In this document: one piece after another, positions 9,577 to 20,228 of the stretch
Layout of the letters: the number at the start of each line of letters is the position of its first letter
How positions within the stretch are numbered: the stretch's first letter is position 1
Assembly: GCA_039105265.1 (NCBI GenBank)
Contig: JAPFFF010000027.1
Location: forward strand, 1 to 64,000
DNA: 64,000 bases
From: Tritrichomonas musculus
Taxonomy: Eukaryota; Parabasalia; Tritrichomonadida; Tritrichomonadidae
Direction: 5' to 3'
Notes under the pieces: generated by a model
Told to the model about the DNA's origin: nothing
Databases searched by the model: none
Seen by the model: the letters and a program-made list of their open reading frames with translations, nothing else
Translations under genes and position numbers: made by a program

Positions 9577-11291
9577 TTAAAACTTTGGTGGTCCAAAACT
9601 TGGTGGTCCAAAACTTGGTGGTCCAAAACTTGGCGGTCCAAAACTTGGTGGTCCAAAACTTGGCGGTCCAAAACTTGGCGGTCCAAAACTTGGTGGTCCA
9701 AAACTTGGTGGTCCAAAATTAGGTTGCCTATTGAAATTTTTATTTTTTTTGTTTATATAAACTTGTGCACCCATTGCAATCGGTGTCAAAAAATTGCATA
9801 TTCCATCCAAAACTTTCTGGAAATCAATTTTTGGTTTATCTGATCTTATATATGAATGATCTGGCTGAATTTCTATAGTACGATGATTATAAGCATTGTT
9901 TGCGTCTTTTATTTGCTGCTTTAACTTTTCAACTCTTTTTTCATTTTGTTTTTCTCTTTCCTGTGATTCATAAATTAAATCTCTTTTCTTCTTTTTTAAT
10001 CTTTCATTATTTTGTTCACTTTCTTCAATTGATACTTCTATATCATTAATAGCTTTTTGTGTTTTTGTGATATTTATTTTGTTAGTTTTCACTCGAATTT
10101 CGGTATCAATTTTAATGATTTGTTCATGTATGATCTTTTTCAGCATATCAGTTATATTCAATTGATGAACTGATTCAAGTTCTTTAATTCTCTTAATATA
10201 ATGGTAAAAATTGCCATAACTTTCAATCTGATACATAATTTGGTCAATTTGATTCAATAATGGTAAGTTTGTTTGTGTTTTTTTTTTAATTTCTTTTCTA
10301 ATAATCTGAACAAAATCATTAGGATTTTCGATTGAATCTATTTGCTGTTGGACTAATATTAATTCTTTTTTAACAGCCTTTAATGATTCAATGTTTTGTC
10401 CAATAGGTGTGATCGTTTTCATAAATTTGCATATCAATGTTGTACACATATCTTCAACATTACCAAATTTTTCTAAAATAGCATTCAATTCGTTCAAAGA
10501 TTTATAATTTAAAACTACATTGTGAATTGGATTCATTATAGGATCTTTTTTTAGAAATTTTAATAATCGAAATCGATCTGAAAACACATAATTTTTCCCT
10601 AAATTTTCATCTAATGCATTAGGAAATGAAAAACTCTTTCATTTAAATTGTCAAGGAAATAACGAATGTATTCTTGTATATAACAACTTGGATTTTGACT
10701 CAATAAATTTTCTAAACAAGTTTTTGGATTATGTTTCTCATTTCCGTTTGTAATTATTATACCAAGGCATTTTTTTAATTCTTCTTTATTAGGAATCATA
10801 TGATTCAATATTTTGAGAATATTATCAACATTTTTTCCTTTTCCAGCTTGTACTAAAGTATCATCTTCTGTAAATGCAAACAAAATTTTAATTTTGCATG
10901 CTTCTTTGAAGAGTTGCTCAATTGCAAATGAATTCAATATATCTTGTTCTGCACCTCTAGCATCTTCGAATCCTGCAGTATCACACACGAGCAATTCTGT
11001 TGAATAATCAGCATAAATGTTTGGAAATGTGGTTTTAGGCATCATAGTATCTCCAATTGGAAAAGGACTGTTCATTGTGAAAAGAGTTTTTTGATTTTTG
11101 TTCTTTCGGATTAAGAGCATTCTCCCAATTATTGCATTAGCAATGGTACTTTTTCCAACTCCGCTATTTCCGATGATAATTACTCTTATAAAATCAGGAT
11201 GAGAGTCCAGTTGTTTCACTATTTGGTTTCTTATTTTCTTAATTTTATTTGTTAATTCGTCGATATTGTTTTTGGCTGTATAATTAGACAT
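9577..11291 (-). pseudogene. AIG1/GIMAP-like GTPase with coiled coil and FGPPS tail, split by a frameshift
   Basis: Two adjacent minus-strand frames (11291-10611 and 10587-9577) form one gene by comparison with the intact neighbour at 11548. The first holds the G domain: P-loop GNSGVGKS near residue 43 and a CDTAGFED switch motif. It ends LNERVFHFLMH, where a 1-nt loss near 10624-10632 leaves the frame; the next frame continues with residues matching the neighbour's FTFPG...YVFKDLERL segment. The second part has a long Lys/Glu/Gln-rich coiled coil and ends in nine near-perfect SFGPP repeats. The break lies by short T runs, so a sequencing error is possible and the gene may be whole. The family binds GTP and often works at membranes; the role here is unknown. 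Confidence 0.75.
9586..9718 (-). repeat. 15-bp coding minisatellite (SFGPP repeats)
   Basis: There are about nine tandem 15-bp units near the 3' end of the GIMAP-like gene, encoding Ser-Phe-Gly-Pro-Pro. Units differ mainly by GGTGGT versus GGCGGT, a silent change in a Pro codon. The period keeps the reading frame. Confidence 0.85.
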
Positions 11292-11547
11292 GCAATATCT
11301 AAAAAATAAAATTAATATAAAAATTGAATGAGATATATCGTTTCATTTTGTCCTCTTCATATCACATTTTAATCAGATTGATAGAGAAGTTTTTTTTAAT
11401 CACAATATTTCATAAAAAAAAGTTTATTTGGCTTTTATTCATATAGCGTGTTCAATTGAAATATTCTTAGAAAATTGAAAAGTTTATATCACATTATATT
11501 AAAATTTAATAAACTCTGACCATATCATTCATTTTCATTTTCAGAAT
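11292..11547. promoter_or_regulatory. Shared divergent promoter region of the two GIMAP-like genes
   Basis: These 256 bp lie between two head-to-head paralogues. On the plus side TCATT motifs occur at 11525-11529 and 11535-11539, the second with its A 11 nt before the ATG at 11548, fitting a trichomonad initiator. No comparable motif was seen just upstream of the minus-strand ATG at 11291. Confidence 0.45.
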
Positions 11548-13122
11548 ATGATGGACCAATATGATGAAGCTGATATAAAAATCAAAGAGGTTGCTGAAAA
11601 AATCCAAGAAACTGATTTGATTTTAGATAAAGTTCTTAAAAAAGCACCTGAATATACCAGAGTTATATTTTTAGGAAAGACAGGTGCTGCGAAAAGCACA
11701 ATTTCAAATGCCATTATTGGAAAAAAACTTCGGATTGCTCAATTATCAAAAGATAGTATGCCCCATCTGGAAGCAGAAGATACGCCATTCCCAATTGGGG
11801 GTAATTATCTGTCTACAACTTCTGTTCCAAATATTTATGTGGATGAAAAACATAAATTTATAATTTGTGACGCTCCAGGTTTCGATGATAATAGAGGTAT
11901 AAAACAAGATATAGTCAATTCATTTGCAATTGATAAACTCTTTCAAGAACCATGTAATATCAAAATACTCCTTGTATCTTCAGAAGCCGAGTTCTCAGTT
12001 CGAAATGGAAGAGGTAAAGCTATTTGTGATAATCTCACTTTGTTAACACAAATGGTTCCTGATTTAAACAACTTATTGAATAATCTAGGGTTAATCATTA
12101 GTAATACTCCTCCAAAATATAATGTTGCAGAAACATTAACTAATTTATTACAAAGGCCAAAAAAAGCAGAAATCAATGATTGTTTAAACTATTTTATTGA
12201 AAACCTAGATAAATGCGTTTTTACATTCCCAGGTGCATCATATGAACATGTTGGAGAAGAATATGTATTTAAGGATTTAGAAAGATTAATTAATTATCTA
12301 CACACAACACCACTTAAAGACCCGAAGCATGAAGTAATTTTAAGTACTGAGGCAATAAATTTTTTAGATGAAATTACATTCCAAATTGGTACTGATAAAG
12401 ATTTGGTCAAAGAATTATTTGATAATATTTATCAGATATATACAATGAATGGTGAAGACATCGATTCATTGACAAAGGTAAGCTCTGCTTTTATTGCAAT
12501 TCAAAAATGTTTAAATACCGTTCAAACACCAATTGAGTTTGCTAATAAGGTAAACGACATTGTTAAGAATAGTAATATCGAAAAGGCATTAAGAAAAATA
12601 AGATGCTATCATAGTATATATGCATTTTATGGTAGACTTCCAAATTATTCATCAAGCCTATTACAATATTTCAGCAAAAATATAAGAAAAACAATTGAGG
12701 ATGAAGTTAACAAAGTTGCTTTATTACTTCATGAGAAAAAACTTGCCAAAGATCTAATAGAGTATCAAGAAATGCTCGCAAAAATGAAACTTACTATAGA
12801 ACAAAAGCAACAAGAACAAATAAAATTGGAAAATGAAATAACTAGATTAGCTAATGAATTAAAAAATAATGACAAAAAAAATGATACCGAAATTAGAGAA
12901 TTAACCTATAGGCTTGAACAAAAAATCACACAATTAGAGGCTCTAGAAAAAACGCAAGCTCCAACTGAAAAAGCGAAAACTTCATTTGATTGGGGCAAAA
13001 TTGCGACTGTTTTGACACAATTAGGTGGAGCAGCCCTGATGGCTTTTGATATGTATAATAAATATTCAAATTATAAGCAATCATTAACAGCAAATGAAAA
13101 CCAAAAAGAAGAGAATAAATAA
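11548..13122 (+). CDS. AIG1/GIMAP-like GTPase with C-terminal coiled coil
   Basis: This 524-residue protein is a paralogue of the divergently transcribed neighbour. The N-terminal G domain (about 30-250) has VIFLGKTGAAKSTISNAIIG, a P-loop in which Ala replaces the usual Gly before Lys-Ser, and CDAPGFDDNRG as the switch II (DxxG) motif. A helical region follows, then a strong coiled coil at about 410-465 and a mildly hydrophobic C-terminal segment near 485-505 that might touch membrane. AIG1/GIMAP proteins bind GTP and often assemble on membranes; trichomonads have many copies. The P-loop change could lower nucleotide hydrolysis (inference). Two ATGs are adjacent (11548 and 11551); I took the first. 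The frame is intact. Confidence 0.8.
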   Translation: MMDQYDEADIKIKEVAEKIQETDLILDKVLKKAPEYTRVIFLGKTGAAKSTISNAIIGKKLRIAQLSKDSMPHLEAEDTPFPIGGNYLSTTSVPNIYVDEKHKFIICDAPGFDDNRGIKQDIVNSFAIDKLFQEPCNIKILLVSSEAEFSVRNGRGKAICDNLTLLTQMVPDLNNLLNNLGLIISNTPPKYNVAETLTNLLQRPKKAEINDCLNYFIENLDKCVFTFPGASYEHVGEEYVFKDLERLINYLHTTPLKDPKHEVILSTEAINFLDEITFQIGTDKDLVKELFDNIYQIYTMNGEDIDSLTKVSSAFIAIQKCLNTVQTPIEFANKVNDIVKNSNIEKALRKIRCYHSIYAFYGRLPNYSSSLLQYFSKNIRKTIEDEVNKVALLLHEKKLAKDLIEYQEMLAKMKLTIEQKQQEQIKLENEITRLANELKNNDKKNDTEIRELTYRLEQKITQLEALEKTQAPTEKAKTSFDWGKIATVLTQLGGAALMAFDMYNKYSNYKQSLTANENQKEENK

Positions 13123-13435
13123 AAATTTAAATTTTTTTTGTTTTTCGTAGATTCTTTCTTAATTTGAAAATTCTTATTTAAATTTAATTATATGTTCTCT
13201 TCAATAATTACGAATCATCCAATAGCCAATAATTATCTTGCTAAATTCGGTCGTTAAATATGCGTGTCTTGTTTTTAATTGAAACTAATATTCAAAAATT
13301 TTCAATATGTTAATTGAAAAGTTTTAAGTTTGACATGTAAAAAGTTTGTCTTGTTTTTTGTTTGAATTCAAAAAATAACAAATACTTTTTTGAGTCGATC
13401 CCAACTTTTGTTAAAATATTCAAAGAAACTTGTGA
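13123..13435. other. Intergenic, nothing recognised
   Basis: AT-rich spacer between the GIMAP-like gene and the decayed kinase. I see no gene, repeat or structured element. Confidence 0.6.
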
Positions 13436-14928
13436 ATGGAAAGATATAATGCTTCTTGCAGATCAAGCAAATTAAAAGAAAAGTTTCTTCTGAAGAATGG
13501 CGAAAATATGCTGAGGAAGAAAATCTTTTTTTATAAAGAATGCGATATTCAATTAAATATCAATGTAAAAGAGTCATTTTATGATTTTGTACAATTGATT
13601 ATGAAGCGGGAAATGTCAGAAGGTAATTTGAGCAGCAGACCTTCATCACTGATAAAATTAAAAAATGAAGAAAAGAAAGAGTCACGATTTTTAAGAAAAA
13701 TGCAAAAAAAGATGATAAAGGAAGACAAAATGATGATTCAACAAATGGTTTCTTTTTTTCTGCTCAAAAATTTACTAATCTTGTTGAAAACGTTCATTCC
13801 ATTGAGAGCCACTTAAAAAAATATGAAAATACGCCAATATTTAATTTTTTAACTTTCTCTGTAGAAGCAGATCAAGATGATGATGATGATGATTTAAATC
13901 AAGATGAATTAGATCATATTGTTGAAACGGATTCAAATACAGATATGAACCAGCAAAATAAGGAATGTAACAACAAACCATCAGAAAAAGATTTGAATAA
14001 TGATATTCATGAAGAAGAAAATTATTTTATTGGAACTGATGATGAAATTAATTTTGAAACTGTCAAGAAGATTGCCGAGGGACCCACGTCTATCACATTC
14101 AAAGTTATTAATTAACGTACTTTGAAACCCCTTTGTAAAAAAGTTTTAAAAGTCGAAGGAACCACTTTTGATGATCTCAAAAATGCATGCAAAGAATTCC
14201 AAGTTCTTCACGCACTTCATCATCCATGCATATGCTATGCGATTGGCATCAACACATCAGAAGTTATACTTGATGAAACTGATGCAGAAGATGAAGTAAC
14301 AACTGTTGCACTTTTCCTTGAATTTATCGATTTCACACTCAAAGAATGTCTCACAAAGAATCTTCTTAATGCGACTTTAAAGACAAGAATCGTTACTGAA
14401 ATCTGTCATGGGATGCGTTATATTCATTCGAAAGGAATGATTTATCGTGACTTGCAAGTCGACAGCGTGATGCTCAATTCAGCATATCAAGTCAAGCTGA
14501 TTGATTTCGGGCTCGCTAAAATAAACGAATGCCTGTTTGGTGAAGAAATGATGAACCCGATCACAATGACAAAAGGTGTCGGATCAGCTCCTTTCATGTC
14601 ACCTGAAATGATGAGAGAAGAGGACTACGATAGCAAAACAGACGTTTACTCATTTCGAGTTGTTTTGTACTTCATTTTTGTCGAATCAATGCCGCATCAA
14701 ACGATGAAAGAAAAGGCAACGGGGAACCCTGTACCACTCCCAAAAGAATCTGAATCGATCTCCAAATGTTGCATTGAATTAATGGTGAGATGCTTGTCTA
14801 TCGATCCAAAACAGCGTCCTTCATTTGATGAAATACTCAAATATTTAAGAGACAATGAATATATGCTTGCGCCAAATGTTGATTCATCCATTGTTTCTGA
14901 TCGTGATCGCGAATTGGAAGCCATTTAA
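13436..14928 (+). pseudogene. Decayed TKL-type protein kinase gene (copy A, longest)
   Basis: Kinase subdomains are readable in one frame from 13867 to the stop at 14928: an acidic low-complexity linker, the glycine loop KIAEGPTSITFKV, the lysine strand, a catalytic loop YRDLQVDSVML, DFGLAK, and a GVGSAPFMSPEMM activation segment. A TAA at 14113-14115 interrupts the N-lobe between the glycine loop and the lysine strand. Upstream of about 13670, kinase-family N-terminal sequence is spread over several frames. The catalytic loop has lost the usual Lys and Asn (Gln and Ser instead), and the helix F motif reads KTDVYSFRV where copies B and C keep Gly. No intact start exists, so I call a pseudogene. 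The 3' part is duplicated at 19644 and 27534. Confidence 0.75.
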
Positions 14929-15116
14929 ATTGAGAGCTAATTAAAAAAGCAGTATGAAAAAACTTCAGATTGTATTTTGTTTTATTTTTGCTTTTATTTT
15001 TAAAAAAACTGAATTGATAATCACAAAATGTTCAATTGATCAAAAATTGTAATTGAAATGTAATGTTGATGATTAGTATTAAATTATATTCAAGTTCACA
15101 CCAATTCCAATTTTAA

Positions 15117-15915
15117 GGAGGTAGTTTTCAAATTCAATGCTATAATTCAAGGAGTTCTCACAAAAATAAAAATAAGGAAAAGATTGAGAAAAATTATTAA
15201 AATAGCAGGTTTATAATGATATATTGTTAAAATTATTAAAAAGCGAATCATTTTTCTATCTCCTTTATAAAATAAAATCAAAATGATAATAATATGAAAA
15301 TATTTAGATTTTTTTTTTGCCATTCACTGGGTATTTAAGGCAAAAAGAGTCATAATAATATGTAGATTTGGTTTTACTAATATTTTAACTATTTTTTTTT
15401 GGTAAATGTATGACATTTTTTTTTTTGATAAGATTTGAATCATATCGATTCCAAAATTTAAAAAATTGCTTAAAGCCATTTTAAAAGCCTATGGTATGAA
15501 TTGAAAAAAATGATGATAATTATATCAAAAAAATATTATTTCTAAAAAGAATTTTATTGTAAAATTTGCTTTTAATTTAAAGCAAGGAAATTATGCTATT
15601 AATTATTTTTTTTTAATTTTTATTCGTTCCACGTTTTTTTGAAAAAAAGCCATAAAAGAAAAGGTATTTTAATTTAATTAATATTTCAATAAAATGGGTT
15701 AATTATGTAGATATTTTTTATAATCTTATTTTTTTAAAAATTGCAATTTATTACCATAGAAACAAAGAAAAGAAAAAACTATTTTTTTATATTTTGATCG
15801 TTAAGGACAAATATCAAGGTCATTTAACTTTTTCATAGTATATTACCATTGAAACTTCAATTCTATGAGTTTTATCAATATTGAATGGTTTACGAAAAAA
15901 TAGGAGACTACCGCC
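15117..15915. mobile_element. Putative non-autonomous TTAA element, 799 bp
   Basis: Present only in copy A of the triplication. Flanked by TTAA on both sides (15113-15116 and 15916-15919), with short imperfect inverted ends GGAGGTAGTTTTC and GGCGGTAGTCTCC. The interior is AT-rich with no gene. TTAA duplications are typical of piggyBac and Kolobok elements. Copy C shows the corresponding TTTTAAATATTT sequence without this insert. Confidence 0.5.
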
Positions 15916-16089
15916 TTAAATATTTTTGTCTTTCTTATTTCTCACTGAATTTTTTTATTTAATAAAATATTCCAATATATATAAATATATATTAATATTA
16001 AAATACTTTTTAAATGAATAAATATCTTCAATTTGGAGATAATCGAAAATTTTAAAAATGCCATTAATAAATTTTGCCAAAATTTTTTA

Positions 16090-17472
16090 ATGAGTGATAA
16101 CACTATCATTCTTTCCTCAGCTGGTTTAAAAAATGTTATTGCCAGAGCCAATGCAGAAGATGAATTCCAATTTATTTTTGGAAACAGCAAGATGAAGATG
16201 AATAACATTTTTGCAGATTTTATTTCTCCAATTGTCGCGAAAATGCATGTATTAGATCCTACAGCAAACATTATTGATTTTACAAATAAAATTGATGATA
16301 TTACATTTACAGATGATGTTCTATCATTAATTCAATTTCTCTCTAAAGGTTATTCTATTAATATCAACGAAAGCCAAATCAGCCAAATTCAAATTATATC
16401 AATTCTTTTAGAAAATGAAGAATTATTTTCTATCATTAACGAAAAATTTGATTCAAATATCAACGAAACAAATATTGATCATTATTTGAGCAATCTTAAA
16501 TTTTACCACAAAATTTCTTCAACAAACAATTTCATGAACTATTCAAATATAATAAATTACATTGCCAGCCATTTCTACTCAATAGATGAAAGCAAAATGC
16601 TTTCGCTTCCTATTGAAATTGTCTATTCAATTATTTTGAATAGTAATTTGGTCGTAGAAAGCGAAGATTCACTTTTTGAATTCATCATTAAATTATTCAA
16701 TGGAGAAAGGCTACAAGAGCAGGAAGATCAAGGAATAGACATTGTTTCGTTTTTTGAAGAAATTGAATTCACTGAGTTGACTGAAAATAAATTCAATGAG
16801 TTCATTGAAATTTTTTCAGGGAGTGAAATGACACAAAAACTTTGGCAAAAAGTTCGTAAATGCATGCATCCATCATCCACTTTTTCTGATGATTTTGACA
16901 ACCGTTATTCAATCAGAAAATTGGAAATTGAATACGACGGAATTGAGTCGCATCGCTTTGATGGCATCATTAATTTTTTGACACAAAAAAGTGGCGGTAA
17001 CGTCTCTGATAACGGAACAGTTAATGTCACTTCATCTTCTCAAAATGGTCAATGTGAGGCCAAATACGCAGTTGACCTTCATAACACAAACAGCCATTTC
17101 CAGTCACAAAGCCAGCAAAATGCATGGATCAAGTACGACTTCGGTAAATCTTTCAAACTTCGACCAAATAAGTATTCAATTAGATCAAGAGATGATTATG
17201 ACGGTTATCATCCTAGAAATTGGGTGATCGAGGGATCAAACACCGGCGGCGAAAGTGAGAGCGAGTGGGCAATCCTGGACAGGAAGGATAACGACGGAAG
17301 CCTGCTAGGCCTAAGAAAGAGCTGCATATATGACATTCAATTGCCACAAGGAAGCGAGGAAGGCTATCGCTATCTGAGGATGAGGCAAATTGGCCCTGAC
17401 TCCTCTGGAAGCTACTACTTAACACTGCCAGCACTCGAATATTTCGGTGTGTTGATCAAAATGAATAAATAA
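16090..17472 (+). CDS. BTB-like and F5/8 type C (discoidin) domain protein, copy A
   Basis: This 460-residue protein starts at the first in-frame ATG (MSDNTIILSS). The frame extends 57 nt further upstream but without an ATG. The N-terminus resembles the BTB-like module at the start of many trichomonad F5/8 C proteins (acidic motif EDEFQFIFG, then KMNNIFADFISPIVAKMH), followed by a helical BACK-like region. Residues about 300-457 form an F5/8 type C jelly roll with KYAVDLHN, WIKYDFGKSFKL, RNWVIEGSN and YRYLRMRQIG. Such domains bind carbohydrate or lipid; there is no signal peptide or membrane segment, so an intracellular adaptor-like role is inferred. It differs from copies B and C by only a few residues. 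Confidence 0.8.
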   Translation: MSDNTIILSSAGLKNVIARANAEDEFQFIFGNSKMKMNNIFADFISPIVAKMHVLDPTANIIDFTNKIDDITFTDDVLSLIQFLSKGYSININESQISQIQIISILLENEELFSIINEKFDSNINETNIDHYLSNLKFYHKISSTNNFMNYSNIINYIASHFYSIDESKMLSLPIEIVYSIILNSNLVVESEDSLFEFIIKLFNGERLQEQEDQGIDIVSFFEEIEFTELTENKFNEFIEIFSGSEMTQKLWQKVRKCMHPSSTFSDDFDNRYSIRKLEIEYDGIESHRFDGIINFLTQKSGGNVSDNGTVNVTSSSQNGQCEAKYAVDLHNTNSHFQSQSQQNAWIKYDFGKSFKLRPNKYSIRSRDDYDGYHPRNWVIEGSNTGGESESEWAILDRKDNDGSLLGLRKSCIYDIQLPQGSEEGYRYLRMRQIGPDSSGSYYLTLPALEYFGVLIKMNK

Positions 17473-17608
17473 TTAAAAACCCTACTTTTTTTAATAAAAA
17501 GCATTTAATATTGAATATTTGTGTTTTTAACAACCAAAATTAGTATGCATTCATATTTGTATTTTTTAACAACTAATATTGAATATTTGTTTATATATAA
17601 ACAATTAA

Positions 17609-19643
17609 AAAAGGGAAATTACAAATGTCCCTATTTTAACGGTCATTTTTAACGGCTATTAAATTTGTGAGGTGAAGTAGGAACATTTGTCGCTGCTCCA
17701 TTTGTCCCTACTTTAACGGTCATTAATAACGGTCAAACATATAGAAAATCTTTTTTTATTTTTATAAAAGAGGTTACAAATATCCTTACTCATTGCATAA
17801 GAAAATGTGAATTATTTATTTAATATATTTTATTTAAAATAGTATTAAAATGAATAAATCTTTATAGTTGGTGGACATAATTCTGTTTTGGAGACATAAT
17901 TATGTTTTCACATCATTTCTATATATTCAAATTGGACTTTTAAAAAAACAATTGTAGAACAATTAATATCATATTGGATACATTCTATTCCCCGATTTTC
18001 ATTCACTTTTATCAAACTAAATTTGATCATAAATATGATATCGAATTTATAATTTCTGAATATTTTTTTATTATTTGAAAAAAATTATAATTTACTTTTT
18101 ATCTATAATTAAAATGTATCATTATTATTTATTGAAATAAAATAGATAATTAGAAAAAATGGTTTCATTTTCATTTCACTACTCAAAAAACTCATTTCAT
18201 ATCACATTTCATGCTTTTACCATAAAAAAAAGGTTGTTTTAATTTGCTCTAACATAGTTATTATTTTAGAATATAATGTATATATTATATTTTAGAAAAA
18301 AATTTATTGAAATAATAATTATATAAAAAGAAAAAGTGTTTTCAAAATATGACAGAAATCATTCATACAAAATTACTAATTTTGAAAAATGAGTTTATTT
18401 TATTTCAAATTAGATGCAGTATTAATCATCTATATGATGCATATAATATATTAAATATAATAATATGGTTGAAAAAGAATCAATCTTGGAAAAATTTCAT
18501 TTTTCTTTTTTTCATTCAAAATCATTCATAGATCACTCATGCATAATTGATATGATTTCAGAATTACATTATTTGATAACACATACAATGAAATATATTA
18601 TTAATCCTCTAAAAATCATTGTTGCCCATCAAGATTTCAGGTTTTTCTAAGAAATATACAAATTTAACTTTTTTATTTTTTCTATTATAATAGCATTAAA
18701 AATAGCAATTAATCAATAAATATTAGGCAAGTATAGAAGAACTATTAAAATAAAGAAAATAATTTCTCAATGTCTAAAATTGAAAGTCTTTTTAAGTTAT
18801 TTCAGAAGTTACTCTTTTTCATTAAGGTAATAGATCTTGAGTAGAACCGCCAATTTTATTCTTTCAATATCATTATACTATATACATTATATCAAATATT
18901 TAAATAAAAATTTAAAAGTTTTTATTTTTTATTGGAAAAAAACAAAAAAGTGATATGATTTTTAACTTTATTTTGTGTATCAAAATTTTCTTATATGAAA
19001 GTTTTTATATATCAATTATCTGACAAAATTATATCATTACTGATTGTGAATTAATGATATTATTATTAAATCCCAAGTTTCAATTATTGAGAATAAAATA
19101 AGCATTTTGACTTTTTTTTACATTAAAGGCAAAATTTCATATAAATCACAAATATAATAGCTAATTTAATTAAACAATGATGTATATAAAATACATTAAT
19201 AAAGTATATAATATTATCAAATTATCTTTAAAAAGTATTGAGAAAAATGTGTTTTATTTTTGTGTACCATTCAAAAAGTTGAGCTCAACTATAAATTTGT
19301 CCTGTTATTTGATTTAAATCATTCTTATATTTGAAATTTATTTCAAATAACACGACTGATTTATATGTTCTTTTAGAAAAAAAATTAGTTTTTTATACAT
19401 ATCAATATCTTATATAAACAATCAAAATCAGTTATAAAAGAATGATGTCTCTTCTTGATGATATTTAAATTGGAATAAAATACTTTGCATTTGAAATAAT
19501 TCAAGAATGCCAAAGTGAAAAAAGATTTGATCAAATTAAAAACAACAAAAATTAAATGTTATAAAATTAATATCTCTTAATGTAGAGATAGTACATATTT
19601 CTAAAAGTAATTATTATATTTCAGCTTAGATAATGATCAAGGG
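17609..19643. other. Unique AT-rich spacer, no gene
   Basis: Copies A and B diverge from 17608. The only structure I see is a cluster of degenerate direct repeats at 17610-17800, with units containing ACAAATGTCCCTATTTTAAC and AACGGTCATT. Two 60-codon open frames near 18349-18650 overlap each other, have simple composition and are not called. Confidence 0.55.
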
Positions 19644-20073
19644 CTCGTTAAAATTAGCGAATGCCTTTTTTGTGAAGAAATGATGAACCCGACCACAATG
19701 ACAAAAGGTGTCGGATCAGCTCCTTTCATGTCACCTGAAATGATGAGAGAAGAGGACTACGATAGTAAAACAGACGTTTACTCATTTGGAGTTGTTTTGT
19801 ACTTCATTTTTGTCGAATCAATGCCGCATCAAACGATGAAAGAAAAGGCAACGGGGAAGCCTGTACCACTCCCAAAAGAATCTGAATCGATCTCCAAATG
19901 TTGCATTGAATTAATGTCGAGATGCTTGTCTATCGATCCAAAACAGCGTCCTTCATTTTGGACGAATTCATGATGAAATACTCAAATATTTAAGAGACAA
20001 TGAATATATGCTTGCGCCAAATGTTGATTCATCCATTGTTTCTGATCGTGATCGCGAATTGGAAGCCATTTAA
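19644..20073 (+). pseudogene. Kinase 3' fragment, copy B
   Basis: This matches the kinase C-lobe from about the DFG region (degenerate here, reading close to GLVKISECLF) to the original stop at 20073. A 13-nt insertion relative to copy A inside RPSFDEIL shifts the frame and ends it at PSFWTNS; copy C shares it. No N-lobe, catalytic loop or start is present. The helix F motif keeps Gly (KTDVYSFGV), unlike copy A. Confidence 0.8.
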
Positions 20074-20228
20074 ATTGAGAGCTAATTAAAAAAGCAGTAT
20101 GAAAAAACTTCAGATTGTATTTTGTTTTATTTTTGCTTTTATTTTTAAAAAAACTGAATTGATAATCACAAAATGTTCAATTGATCAAAAATTATAATTG
20201 AAATGTAATGTTGATGATTATTATTAAA

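Larger units (their letters stand above)
14461..17608. repeat. Segmental duplication, copy A (kinase 3' end + BTB-like/F5-8C gene)
   Basis: The kinase 3' part, about 185 bp of its 3' flank, and the BTB-like gene with both flanks match copies B and C almost base for base. Similarity ends near 17608, just past the BTB-like gene, so the FERM-like gene present in B and C is absent here. Kinase and BTB parts are separated by a copy-specific 799-bp insertion. Confidence 0.8.

Noticed and set aside
16014-16056. Upstream ATG (MNKYLQFGDNRKF) before the BTB-like gene as the true start
   Set aside because: It is in another frame and stops after 13 codons. No splice signal was evident to join it, so the first in-frame ATG at 16090 was used.
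17213-17434. 73-codon minus-strand frame inside the F5/8 C region
   Set aside because: Shadow of the coding strand, present in all three copies only because the gene is duplicated.
18349-18650. Two overlapping 60-codon plus-strand frames in the spacer after copy A
   Set aside because: Compositionally like random AT-rich translation, mutually overlapping and not conserved in copies B or C.
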